A stretch of 64,000 nt of DNA from CALLPQ01 sp964392325. GTDB lineage: Bacteria > Pseudomonadota > Alphaproteobacteria > Caulobacterales > Parvularculaceae. The notes beneath the pieces were generated by a model. That model worked only from the letters and a program-made list of their open reading frames with translations, did no database searches and was not told the origin of the DNA. The stretch spans positions 89,695 through 153,694 of the forward strand of contig CAYMPJ010000006.1 of NCBI GenBank assembly GCA_964392325.1, given 5' to 3'. A program made the translations under genes and the position numbers. Below, piece by piece: positions 1 through 8,092 of the stretch. Position 1 is the first letter of the stretch. Every line of letters begins with the position of its first letter.

Positions 1-128
1 ATTATGGTTTTTTGAGCCAAATCAATGGCCGCTTGTGAAGGCACTCGCCAATCATAAGCCACTGCAGTTTGGAATGGAAATAGCAGCATTATTGGCGCAA
101 TCCATTGCGCTACAATCCGGTTGTTCAT
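1..128 (-). CDS. N-terminal fragment of an exported protein of unknown function
   Basis: The minus strand opens with an ATG at 128 preceded by an AAGGGG-type ribosome binding site, and the frame stays open to the window edge. The 42 visible residues begin MNNRIVAQW, followed by a hydrophobic stretch and a likely signal-peptidase site (TAVA before YDWRVP), so the product is probably periplasmic or secreted. It follows mlaA and mlaC on the same strand with about 155 bp between, so it may or may not be co-transcribed. The rest lies outside the window and I do not recognise the family. Confidence 0.6.
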   Translation of the reverse strand, partial: MNNRIVAQWIAPIMLLFPFQTAVAYDWRVPSQAAIDLAQKTI

Positions 129-283
129 CGAATACCCCTTTGTACTCAAATCATAAATCGATTAAGTGAAAATATTTTATTGGTAAGCAACAGTTCTATT
201 TACCCGGCAATAATATCAGGTAACAACAGAAAAGAAAATGCAGTCGAAGTTTATGATTTTAGCAGAATAAAAGAATAATCTTA

Positions 284-940
284 TTATTCACCCAAACGCG
301 CCTGAAGCTGAGCGATAAGCGCATCAATACCTTGCGTTCCGCCGCCATTATTTGCAACAACGGCTGTGAATTGGCTACGTTGCTCTATAGCCAGCCATAT
401 ATTATCGGCACCCGCATCAACGACCTTCAAGCCATCTGGCGTGCGGTATAAACGCCATTGAAAATTCGTGTCCGCAAGGGGATCACCGCGTTTTGCATTT
501 GCCAAGCGGGAAAATACGATAATATCGCGCTCCGAACGATCAACAGAACCGCTTACGACCAATTCCTGACCAGAATAATTACTAAGAACCTCTTGATAAA
601 TTGACGTCGCAAAACGTTCAAACAAAGGGTAATAAATTTCTGCCTGCTGCCTTGTCATCTTACGAGCATATTGGCCAAGCACAAAACGACCTGTCCGCCG
701 CATATCGACATATTCATCAACGAGCTCACTCACACCGATAAAGCGTTCTTGCTCGGTTTGGGCTGCCATCGCACTGTTGGCTTTAACCAGAACTCTGTTC
801 ATAAAACTTTCAGCTTCCTGGTCCGCAAAAGCAGGACCAGATAAAGCGGCAATAACGGTTAGGAAAAAAGCGCAGGGCAAAGCCTTAAAAGCTTTCAAGA
901 CCGCGTTTTGAAAGCCAAGTTTGAACATTGTTATTTGCAT
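284..940 (-). CDS. mlaC: MlaC-type phospholipid-binding periplasmic protein
   Basis: 218 residues. Residues 1-39 form a signal peptide ending GPAFA, followed by a MlaC/Ttg2D domain up to about residue 205. The family signature region is visible as RFVLGQYARKMT followed by YYPLFERFATSIY, and a C-terminal segment reads VVDAGADNIWLAIEQRSQF. MlaC is known to shuttle phospholipids through the periplasm between the outer-membrane MlaA complex and the inner-membrane MlaFEDB transporter. mlaA lies just upstream on the same strand, about 200 bp away, which supports the call. The inner-membrane transporter genes are not in this window, so the pathway is split between loci. A weak GAGAAT sequence precedes the start. 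Confidence 0.9.
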   Translation of the reverse strand: MQITMFKLGFQNAVLKAFKALPCAFFLTVIAALSGPAFADQEAESFMNRVLVKANSAMAAQTEQERFIGVSELVDEYVDMRRTGRFVLGQYARKMTRQQAEIYYPLFERFATSIYQEVLSNYSGQELVVSGSVDRSERDIIVFSRLANAKRGDPLADTNFQWRLYRTPDGLKVVDAGADNIWLAIEQRSQFTAVVANNGGGTQGIDALIAQLQARLGE

Positions 941-1139
941 AAAGAAATTCTCATTAAAATTTCACTGGTTATAAAACCGATTAAATTCAGACTAAATTAC
1001 CGTGACTAAAATCTGTACTGTAGTGATACCATAGAAATAGAGTGTGGCGAAGCCAAGGCAATTGTTTGTTTTAAACCAGGTCGCCTAAACCCCCTTAAAT
1101 TCAAGGGCATAGAGGGTAATGACCTAATAGAAATGCGCC

Positions 1140-2249
1140 TTACTCAAGGTCCTCGAACTCATCAAAATCATCAAAATCGTCAAAACCATCGCCTATATCA
1201 GGTAACTCTTCCAGAGATGACTGACCATTTAAAATTTCCCTTCGTCGCGCTTGCAGATAGAAGCTGCGAAATGAAGAGTAAAAATCCAAAGAATTTCGCT
1301 CAATATTTTCTAACGGCTCAATAAAGGGCTCGCGCGCAGAGACCAGCGTTGCACCCGTCCGGGCAAATCTCGCTGTTGATACAGCATTGCCATCCGCATA
1401 ATTTAAAGGGCTAAATGCAATCCGATCAATTGCCAAACCAAAACTATCGCGGACTGTACTGGGACCAAAGAATGGTAAAACAACATAGGGTCCAGACGAC
1501 ACGCCCCAGACCGCTAGGGTCTGTCCGAAATCTTCCGTATGCGGCGCCATGCCCAATTTTGCAGCCGGGTCAGCAATACCGCCAAATCCAATCAGCGTAT
1601 TAGTTACCATTCTTCCACTAGTATTAAGGGCGCGCTTAAAATTACCTTGCAAAATATCATTTGCCAAAGTTGTGGGAGACGCAATATGCGCGAGTAAATT
1701 GCGCATCGCTTTGCGCAATTTTCCAAATGTAACTTTACGATAACCCTTAGCCAAAGGCTTTATAATCAGTTTGTCCGCTTTATCGTTCACGTTAAATACA
1801 AAACGATTGAAACCCTGCCAATTGTCCGGAGCGATAGTACGATGGGGTGGCTTCGCGCCGGAACCAGCTTGCAGTAACAGACTGACAGAAACTCCCGAAA
1901 GAGAATTCACCATTACCTGATTTGTCGGTAGGGGCGCTGTCGTTATAGCGAGATTACCAAACAAAGGCGCAACAGGCGTAATATCAGCAAATTCGGGGCC
2001 GAACCGAGATTCGAGGACCAGAGAATCGGATTGCCCGACAGATAAAACCGTCTCGCGCAGGGCAAGCTTCTTAACCACAATATCACTACCCAACAGCTGA
2101 TTTGAATTATCAGGATTTGTGGTTCGTGCAATATCATACCAATTTTGGGCGCTCAGAGACTGCCCAATACTCGCATGGGCACCTTGCGATACCAGTAACG
2201 CGAGAGAGCTAGCTGACATTAGAGACAGAACTACAGATTTACGACGCAA
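1140..2249 (-). CDS. mlaA: MlaA/VacJ family outer-membrane phospholipid removal protein
   Basis: 369 residues. The start is a TTG at 2249, chosen because an AGGGG ribosome binding site sits about 7 bases upstream and the product then begins with an RRK-type signal peptide (cleavage near residue 26, AHA). The MlaA domain covers about residues 140-345: FNRFVFNVNDKADKL, GGIADPAAKLGM, and a GPYVVLPFFGPST segment typical of VacJ. MlaA removes misplaced phospholipid from the outer leaflet of the outer membrane and hands it to MlaC. Two oddities: there is no lipobox cysteine, although many homologues are lipoproteins, and about 110 residues separate the signal peptide from the domain. The tail is a short Asp/Phe repeat (DDFDDFDEFEDLE). 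Confidence 0.88.
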   Translation of the reverse strand: MRRKSVVLSLMSASSLALLVSQGAHASIGQSLSAQNWYDIARTTNPDNSNQLLGSDIVVKKLALRETVLSVGQSDSLVLESRFGPEFADITPVAPLFGNLAITTAPLPTNQVMVNSLSGVSVSLLLQAGSGAKPPHRTIAPDNWQGFNRFVFNVNDKADKLIIKPLAKGYRKVTFGKLRKAMRNLLAHIASPTTLANDILQGNFKRALNTSGRMVTNTLIGFGGIADPAAKLGMAPHTEDFGQTLAVWGVSSGPYVVLPFFGPSTVRDSFGLAIDRIAFSPLNYADGNAVSTARFARTGATLVSAREPFIEPLENIERNSLDFYSSFRSFYLQARRREILNGQSSLEELPDIGDGFDDFDDFDEFEDLE

Positions 2250-2713
2250 GATTTGCCCCTAATTACTAGAGCCTGAATATGTTCAGGCAAGATGCATGCA
2301 CGTGACTCAATGGTGAGGATAAAATTTGCATAACTATAAACCATAGATGCGCAAATGGTATCATAAAATTTAAAAATCATGATCACACATCTCTTCTATA
2401 TCCTGATTATTGCTCGCCATTGCAAGCCTGTTTCCTAATCCTCGTCGATCAAAAAGAAAAAATGAAAAGCTGGATAGAGCATTTGATCCTGTTTCCAAGC
2501 TCAAACACCCGCGATTTCAGCGCATTGATCGCCATTTGGCTTGCCAATAACCTTATAAATTTGGCCTCACCCCCAATGACCACCCCAAAACTTACCCAAT
2601 TTTGGTGCTAAAACACACCCATTCTTCTTGCAATACATATAAAGATATGTTTATATGTATTTATATTGTGAGAATTTCCAATACGTTGTTTCGCCCCAAA
2701 ACTAGGGAATAAA
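2250..2713. other. Divergent intergenic region between mlaA and the methionine operon
   Basis: 464 bases separating the divergent mlaA (minus) and ArsR-methyltransferase (plus) genes. The only clear element is the 30-bp palindrome at 2632-2661. I saw no convincing gene: the longest plus-strand frame (about 2420-2611) has no ribosome binding site and no recognisable protein character. Confidence 0.6.
2632..2661 (+). promoter_or_regulatory. Palindromic operator upstream of the ArsR-methyltransferase/metF/metH operon
   Basis: Two perfect 12-base arms, AATACATATAAA (2632-2643) and TTTATATGTATT (2650-2661), flank the centre GATATG. The site lies 52 bases before the first gene of the operon, where an autoregulatory repressor would bind. 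ArsR-family dimers generally bind AT-rich inverted repeats of this size; that this palindrome is the target of the downstream ArsR protein is inference from position and symmetry. Confidence 0.7.
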
Positions 2714-3769
2714 ATGCTTGATACCACATTGAATATTTTCCGCGCCGTGGGGGAAGAGACCAGACTGCGCATCGCGGTTTTACTCTTCCGGGGGGAATTG
2801 ACGGTCACCGAGCTAACCCAAATCTTAGCCCAGAGCCAACCACGCGTTAGTCGTCACCTCAAAATACTGGCTGATGCGGGGTTAGTAGAGCGCTTTAGAG
2901 AAGGGGCATGGGTTTTCTATCGCATTGCCAATGATCAATCCAATGATGCCGGCATACAAACAATCCGCGCCAGCCTTAGTGCCCTCGCCCAGTCAAGCGA
3001 TCGTTTGTTGGCCAGAGACCGCGAACGCTTTGCCCAAAGCCGACAGGCGCGCGCTGCGATTGCTGCTGAATATTTCGATCAAAATGCAAATTCCTGGGAT
3101 CAAGTCCGACGCCTCCATTTGCCGGACTCAGATATAGAAGCCCAAATGCTATCAATTCTTGGAATTAATCACGAGAGCGGCATTCTTTCACAAGACAAAA
3201 TTGAACTCTTTGTAGACCTTGGCACCGGCACAGGACGAATATTAGAAATTTTCAGCGACATCTATGAGCAAGGTGTGGGTTATGATTCCTCTCGGGAAAT
3301 GCTCTCCGTCGCCAGAGCCAACCTCGATGCAAACAATATTGCAAATGCACAAGTACGCTATGGCGATATTTTTGCCCTCCCCGCATCGCCTTCTTCTGCA
3401 GATTTGGTCTGTGTACATCAGGTTTTACACTTTCTCACTGAACCGGGAAAGGCAGTTTGTGAAGCTGCGCGAATTTTAAAACCTGGAGGACGCCTGTTAA
3501 TTTCTGATTTCGCCCCCCATGATCTGGAATTTTTACGCGACCAGCACGCTCATCGCCGACTTGGATTTGGTGACGATGAAGTCCGTGATTGGTGTCGCCG
3601 CGCCGGTCTTGATTTTGTCAGCACAAAGACTCTATCACCGATAACTAAAAAAAATAGCGATCAACTCACCGTCAAAATCTGGCTTTGCGCCCTTCCTCTA
3701 AATTCTGGGTCATTTAACAGTGAGAAAACTCAGAATTCAGCCAAGACATACGCAAAACATCCACACTAA
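2714..3769 (+). CDS. ArsR-family regulator fused to a SAM-dependent methyltransferase domain
   Basis: 351 residues. Residues about 5-80 are a winged helix-turn-helix of the ArsR/SmtB type (ETRLRIAVLLF, then SQPRVSRHLKILADAGLVERF). Residues about 115-290 are a class I methyltransferase fold with motif I VDLGTGTGR near residue 167 and an acidic loop GYDSSREML. The metal-binding Cys-Val-Cys motif of arsenic or zinc sensors is absent. It heads an operon with metF (34-base gap) and metH. I infer that the methyltransferase domain binds SAM or S-adenosylhomocysteine and sets the activity of the DNA-binding domain, so that methionine synthesis follows the methyl-donor state. A true methyltransferase activity is not excluded. 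Confidence 0.85.
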   Translation: MLDTTLNIFRAVGEETRLRIAVLLFRGELTVTELTQILAQSQPRVSRHLKILADAGLVERFREGAWVFYRIANDQSNDAGIQTIRASLSALAQSSDRLLARDRERFAQSRQARAAIAAEYFDQNANSWDQVRRLHLPDSDIEAQMLSILGINHESGILSQDKIELFVDLGTGTGRILEIFSDIYEQGVGYDSSREMLSVARANLDANNIANAQVRYGDIFALPASPSSADLVCVHQVLHFLTEPGKAVCEAARILKPGGRLLISDFAPHDLEFLRDQHAHRRLGFGDDEVRDWCRRAGLDFVSTKTLSPITKKNSDQLTVKIWLCALPLNSGSFNSEKTQNSAKTYAKHPH

Positions 3770-3803
3770 ACTTTCCCGATTAGCCCGCCCCGCGAGACAC
3801 ACT

Positions 3804-4676
3804 ATGAGTAAATTAAGTATTTCTTTTGAATTCTTCCCTCCCAAAACGACAGACATGCAGACAAAATTGTGGTCTGCGATAGAAAAACTCAGCATATACC
3901 AACCTGAGTTCGTGTCTGTCACTTATGGTGCTGGTGGCTCTACTAGAGAGCGTACGCATGAGACGGTTACGCGTATTGTTAGTGATACAAATTTAAAAGT
4001 TGCCGCCCATTTGACATGCGTCAATGCAACCAAAAATGAAGTTGATCAGGTTATCCAGGATTATTGGGATGCAGGTGTGCGCCACTTGGTGGCGCTACGC
4101 GGAGATCCCATAGTCGGCGTTGACGGCAAATACACACCCTTTGTAGGCGGCTATGCGAATGCCGCCGAACTCAGCCTTGGTGCAAAAAAGATTGCCCCTT
4201 TTGAAATTAGCGTCGGGTGCTATCCTGAAAAACACCCTGAATCATCGTGCTTTGATGCAGATATAGAGTTTCTAAAAGCCAAAATCGATAATGGTGCAAC
4301 AAGAGCAATTACACAATTCTTCTATGATAATGATGTTTACTTTCGATATCTTGACCGGGTTGAAAAAGCGGGAATATCCATTCCGATCGTTCCGGGTATT
4401 ATGCCCATAACAAATTTTAAGAGCTTAAAGCGCATGGCCTCTATGTGCGGAACCTCATTACCATCTCATTTACATTCGCTATTTGAGGATCTGGAAGATG
4501 ATCCGCAGATACGTCAATTGGTTGCCGCAACGGTAGCAGCCGATCAATGCCTTGAGCTTGTAGAACAAGGCGTTTCCCATTTTCATTTTTACACATTGAA
4601 TAGATCCGATCTGGTATGCGCCCTTTGCCATAGGCTGGGTATAAAGAAACAAAATAACGTAGCGAGCGCTGCCTGA
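3804..4676 (+). CDS. metF: Methylenetetrahydrofolate reductase
   Basis: 290 residues, the usual length for bacterial MetF. It reduces 5,10-methylene-THF to 5-methyl-THF with FAD, providing the methyl group for methionine synthase. Seen in the sequence: the N-terminal SFEFFPPKT motif, VSVTYGAGGS, HLTCVNAT, HLVALRGDP, TRAITQFFYDNDVYFRY and a C-terminal HFHFYTLNRSDL. The ATG at 3804 was chosen because it places the family's conserved N-terminus directly after the start; an upstream GTG at 3720 would add 28 basic residues and overlap the preceding gene. The ribosome binding site is weak, so translational coupling is likely. Its stop codon overlaps the metH start (TGATG). Confidence 0.95.
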   Translation: MSKLSISFEFFPPKTTDMQTKLWSAIEKLSIYQPEFVSVTYGAGGSTRERTHETVTRIVSDTNLKVAAHLTCVNATKNEVDQVIQDYWDAGVRHLVALRGDPIVGVDGKYTPFVGGYANAAELSLGAKKIAPFEISVGCYPEKHPESSCFDADIEFLKAKIDNGATRAITQFFYDNDVYFRYLDRVEKAGISIPIVPGIMPITNFKSLKRMASMCGTSLPSHLHSLFEDLEDDPQIRQLVAATVAADQCLELVEQGVSHFHFYTLNRSDLVCALCHRLGIKKQNNVASAA

Positions 4677-7315
4677 TGCAAGCAACTTTTGTCAATATTG
4701 GAGAACGTACAAATGTTACGGGCTCTGCAAAATTTCGTAAACTTATCAAAAATGAACTCTATGACGAAGCTCTGGACGTTGCCCGCCAGCAAGTCGAAAA
4801 TGGTGCACAAATCATCGATATAAATATGGATGAGGGTATGCTCGACGGTGTCGAGGCGATGCGAACATTCCTACGATTGATTGCCAGTGAGCCTGATATA
4901 TCACGTGTACCAATCATGATCGATAGTTCCAAATGGGAAGTGATCGAAGAGGGTTTGCGGAATGTGCAAGGCAAAGCCATTGTCAACTCGATTTCAATGA
5001 AAGAAGGCGAAGAGCCTTTTCTGGAACAAGCGCGCAAAATCATGCGATATGGTGCTGCTACAGTTGTCATGGCATTTGACGAGGTTGGTCAAGCCGACAC
5101 CGCTGATCGTAAATATGAAATTTGTGAACGCACTTACAAACTGCTAACTGAAAAAATCAATTTTCCTCCCGAAGACATTATATTCGATCCAAATATTTTT
5201 GCTGTTGCCACCGGCATTGAAGAACACAACAATTATGCGGTCGATTTTATCGAGGCGACAGCCCGCATTAAAGAAAACCTTCCCCATGCCCGTGTCTCGG
5301 GCGGGGTTTCGAATATTTCGTTTTCATTTCGCGGTAATGAACCCGTGCGCGAAGCCATGCACTCGGTATTTTTATATCATGCGATTAAAGCGGGTATGGA
5401 TATGGGCATCGTCAATGCCGGGCAGCTCGCTATTTATGACGAGATTGACCCCGCCCTTCGCGACCCTGTGGAGGATGTCATTCTCAACCGGAGTGAGGAC
5501 GCAACAGAGAATTTACTCGACGTTGCCGAGCGATATCGCGGAGAAGCCGGCAAAGTACGGGTCGAGGATTTAAGCTGGCGCGAGGGCAGTGTTGAGGAAC
5601 GCCTGTCTCATGCTCTCGTCAAAGGCATTACCAACTTTATTGATGACGACACACTGGAAGCCAAAGAAAAACTTGGTCGTCCGCTTCATGTAATTGAAGG
5701 ACCATTGATGGACGGGATGAATATTGTCGGTGATTTGTTTGGGTCTGGCAAAATGTTCCTCCCGCAAGTCGTAAAATCAGCCCGCGTTATGAAGCAAGCC
5801 GTTGCGATCTTGACCCCCTTTATGGAAAAGGAAAAAGAAGAGTCAGGATTAACCCAATCGCAAGCGGCCGGTAAAATATTAATGGCAACCGTTAAGGGGG
5901 ATGTCCACGATATTGGTAAAAATATCGTCGGTATTGTTCTTCAGTGTAACAATTATGAAGTGATTGATCTCGGCGTGATGGTACCAACCGCAACCATCCT
6001 CACCGAAGCAAAAAAGCACAATGTTGATATTATTGGCCTATCTGGCTTGATTACGCCAAGCCTTGATGAGATGCGCTATGTTGCCTCGGAAATGCAACGT
6101 GAGGAAATGGATATCCCCTTACTTATCGGCGGTGCCACCACATCGATAGCCCATACCGCAGTTAAAATTGCACCCAATTATCAAAACGGTGTGGTTTATG
6201 TCACCGATGCAAGCCGTGCTGTTGGTGTTGCCTCAAAACTAATTTCCGACGATCATCGCAGTGCCTATCTCTCGGACATAAAAACTGAATATGAGCAAAT
6301 TAAAACCAAATTCGAAAAGGGGCGCGGCGCCAATCCACGTCTGCCCTTTGCTGAAGCACAAAAAAATAAACTCGCTATCGATTGGCAAGATTACATTCCC
6401 CCCAAACCAGATTTTTTAGGGACTCGTAGCTTTAAAAACTATGACCTAAAAACTCTTGCAAACTATATTGACTGGACACCTTTTTTTGCGTCTTGGGAAT
6501 TACACGGTAAATACCCACAAATTCTTGAAGATGATATTGTAGGGGAAGCAGCACGTGATCTTTTTCACGATGCCAAACAAATGCTCGCTCGCATCGTTGA
6601 TGAAGACTTGCTTATCGCAAACGCCGTGATCGGGTTTTGGCCTGCCAACAGTGATGGTGATGATATAATTCTATACACAGATGAAAATCGTGACACCGAA
6701 CTAACGCGCCTGCATGGGCTTCGCCAACAAATGCGCAAGCGCGATGACGGCGCAAATTACTGTATTTCGGATTTTATTGCTCCTGCACATACTGCTATCC
6801 CGGATTATGTGAGTGCTTTTGCGGTAACTGCTGGCATTGGCGAAGAAGAATTGGCGCAATCATATGATGATGCCAATGATAATTACTCTTCTATAATGGC
6901 CAAAGCGATTGCAGATCGCCTTGCTGAGGCTTTTGCAGAACATATGCATGAACGCGTACGCAGAGAATTTTGGGGTTATGAAACAGGTACAGGCCTTGAA
7001 GTTGATGCGATGATTGCCGAAAAATATCAGGGTATTCGCCCCGCCCCCGGCTATCCAGCCCAACCCGATCACACGGAAAAGCAAACTCTTTTTGATTTAC
7101 TCCAGGCCAATAAAAATGCTGGCTTGAACCTTACCGAAAGCTATGCCATGACCCCGCCCGCTTCCGTATCAGGATTATATTTTTCTCATCCTAAATCGTT
7201 GTATTTCGGCGTGGGAAAAATTGAAAAAGATCAAGTGGTTGATTATGCAAAACGCAAAAACTTAACCATTGGCCAAACGGAAAAATGGCTTCAACCTATA
7301 TTGAATTATAAATAA
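4676..7315 (+). CDS. metH: Cobalamin-dependent methionine synthase lacking the homocysteine-binding domain
   Basis: 879 residues, against about 1,200 for full-length MetH. It starts directly at the pterin-binding domain (NIGERTNVTGS at residue 6; folate domain to about 270), then a B12 cap module (about 300-390), a cobalamin domain with the base-off motif DVHDIGKN (axial His near residue 411), and a C-terminal reactivation domain ending with RPAPGYP near 787. The zinc-dependent homocysteine-binding module is missing. Some alphaproteobacteria encode that module as a separate gene; none lies beside this one, since the start overlaps the metF stop by one base. The partner must be elsewhere, or the enzyme uses another methyl acceptor. 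Confidence 0.93.
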   Translation: MQATFVNIGERTNVTGSAKFRKLIKNELYDEALDVARQQVENGAQIIDINMDEGMLDGVEAMRTFLRLIASEPDISRVPIMIDSSKWEVIEEGLRNVQGKAIVNSISMKEGEEPFLEQARKIMRYGAATVVMAFDEVGQADTADRKYEICERTYKLLTEKINFPPEDIIFDPNIFAVATGIEEHNNYAVDFIEATARIKENLPHARVSGGVSNISFSFRGNEPVREAMHSVFLYHAIKAGMDMGIVNAGQLAIYDEIDPALRDPVEDVILNRSEDATENLLDVAERYRGEAGKVRVEDLSWREGSVEERLSHALVKGITNFIDDDTLEAKEKLGRPLHVIEGPLMDGMNIVGDLFGSGKMFLPQVVKSARVMKQAVAILTPFMEKEKEESGLTQSQAAGKILMATVKGDVHDIGKNIVGIVLQCNNYEVIDLGVMVPTATILTEAKKHNVDIIGLSGLITPSLDEMRYVASEMQREEMDIPLLIGGATTSIAHTAVKIAPNYQNGVVYVTDASRAVGVASKLISDDHRSAYLSDIKTEYEQIKTKFEKGRGANPRLPFAEAQKNKLAIDWQDYIPPKPDFLGTRSFKNYDLKTLANYIDWTPFFASWELHGKYPQILEDDIVGEAARDLFHDAKQMLARIVDEDLLIANAVIGFWPANSDGDDIILYTDENRDTELTRLHGLRQQMRKRDDGANYCISDFIAPAHTAIPDYVSAFAVTAGIGEEELAQSYDDANDNYSSIMAKAIADRLAEAFAEHMHERVRREFWGYETGTGLEVDAMIAEKYQGIRPAPGYPAQPDHTEKQTLFDLLQANKNAGLNLTESYAMTPPASVSGLYFSHPKSLYFGVGKIEKDQVVDYAKRKNLTIGQTEKWLQPILNYK

Positions 7316-7344
7316 CCTGATGCAAGCGCAGAAATTTCAATGAA

Positions 7345-7542
7345 TTAGCGCAAACTGGTGAGAAGTATTGCAAACTGCATGAGTATGCTGCCACATAAAA
7401 CTCCGCCAATCAGAAATGCAATATAATGAAGCGGTCCTTTAGGCCGGTTAAATGACCTTTCCAATATCAGGCTTGAATCAGAATCTTGCCTGGATTCATC
7501 TTTTTTAGAACCAAATATGGCGAAGTTTCCTTGCCCAAACAT
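7345..7542 (-). CDS. Small single-pass membrane protein, unknown function
   Basis: 65 residues. An excellent GGAG ribosome binding site lies six bases before the ATG at 7542, which makes this short frame credible. The N-terminal 40 residues are polar and charged, followed by one hydrophobic segment (YIAFLIGGVLCGSILMQFAILL) and a short basic end, so the topology is probably cytoplasmic N-terminus with a C-terminal membrane anchor. It lies convergent to metH, only 29 bases from its stop. I do not recognise a family. Confidence 0.6.
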   Translation of the reverse strand: MFGQGNFAIFGSKKDESRQDSDSSLILERSFNRPKGPLHYIAFLIGGVLCGSILMQFAILLTSLR

Positions 7543-7571
7543 TGATTACTCCAATTAACTAAGAAGCCATT

Positions 7572-7606
7572 GTGTTGCGTTTAAAGTGTTGCGTTTAAAG
7601 TGTTGC
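7572..7606 (+). repeat. 14-bp tandem repeat running into the gap
   Basis: The unit GTGTTGCGTTTAAA occurs at 7572-7585 and 7586-7599, and a third, partial copy (7600-7606) is cut by the N run. The copies are identical. The repeat probably caused the assembly break, and the true copy number is unknown. Confidence 0.85.
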
Positions 7607-7706
7607 NNNNNNNNNNNNNNNNNNNNNNNNNNNNNNNNNNNNNNNNNNNNNNNNNNNNNNNNNNNNNNNNNNNNNNNNNNNNNNNNNNNNNNNNNNNNNN
7701 NNNNNN
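7607..7706. other. Assembly gap (100 N)
   Basis: Exactly 100 N, a conventional placeholder of unknown true length. Reading frames that cross it are artefacts. Confidence 0.98.
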
Positions 7707-8014
7707 TTTCAAGCGTTGAAAATTCAACTGGTTGGCAAAATCGTTCAATACGCAAACTGAAAACAAATGTAATTTACGTTCACAAATTATTTTTTAAGTT
7801 ACTCATATCACCAATGAAATAGCCAGTGCACATTCGCTTTTTGAAAACTCGGCTAAGCGCACAAAGTGCGGAAAATAGCTATAACGAAATGAAAATAAAT
7901 AAGTTTGTTAGTTTTCCACAATTTAGGCTTGGGCCAAATTTGAGCTAGGGCTGAGTATCCCAAAAAAACCTGTGACTTTTCACCAAAATTAACACTCAAC
8001 CCAAAAATTAATCG

Positions 8015-8054
8015 CTCTATCTCGCCTTTAGTGGTCTTTAATTGCGAGATAGAG
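8015..8054 (+). promoter_or_regulatory. 11-bp perfect inverted repeat before the djlA-like gene
   Basis: CTCTATCTCGC (8015-8025) and GCGAGATAGAG (8044-8054) are exact reverse complements separated by 18 bases, and the repeat ends 38 bases before the chosen ATG at 8093. It could be an operator or a leader hairpin. No T-tract follows directly, so a terminator is less likely. Confidence 0.55.
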
Positions 8055-8092
8055 TAAACACTCTAACTAGACACGCAGCTACTTTAGTTCTT

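Larger units (their letters stand above)
7543..8092. other. Intergenic region with a sequencing gap
   Basis: About 550 bases between the small membrane protein and the djlA-like gene. It contains a 14-bp tandem repeat, 100 N, and a strong inverted repeat at 8015-8054. Between 7707 and 8010 I see AT-rich sequence with no gene, RNA or obvious regulatory element. Confidence 0.55.

Noticed and set aside
1133..1324. Plus-strand frame rich in His/Asn/Gln
   Set aside because: It is the reverse reading of the Asp/Phe repeat tail of mlaA.
2420..2611. 63-codon frame between mlaA and the ArsR gene
   Set aside because: No ribosome binding site, no recognisable composition, and it lies in the divergent promoter region.
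7572..7606. Possible CRISPR repeat
   Set aside because: The 14-bp units are directly adjacent with no spacers and no cas genes are present.
7555..7822. Frames crossing the first N run
   Set aside because: They are artefacts of undefined sequence. The same applies to frames across 57643-57742.
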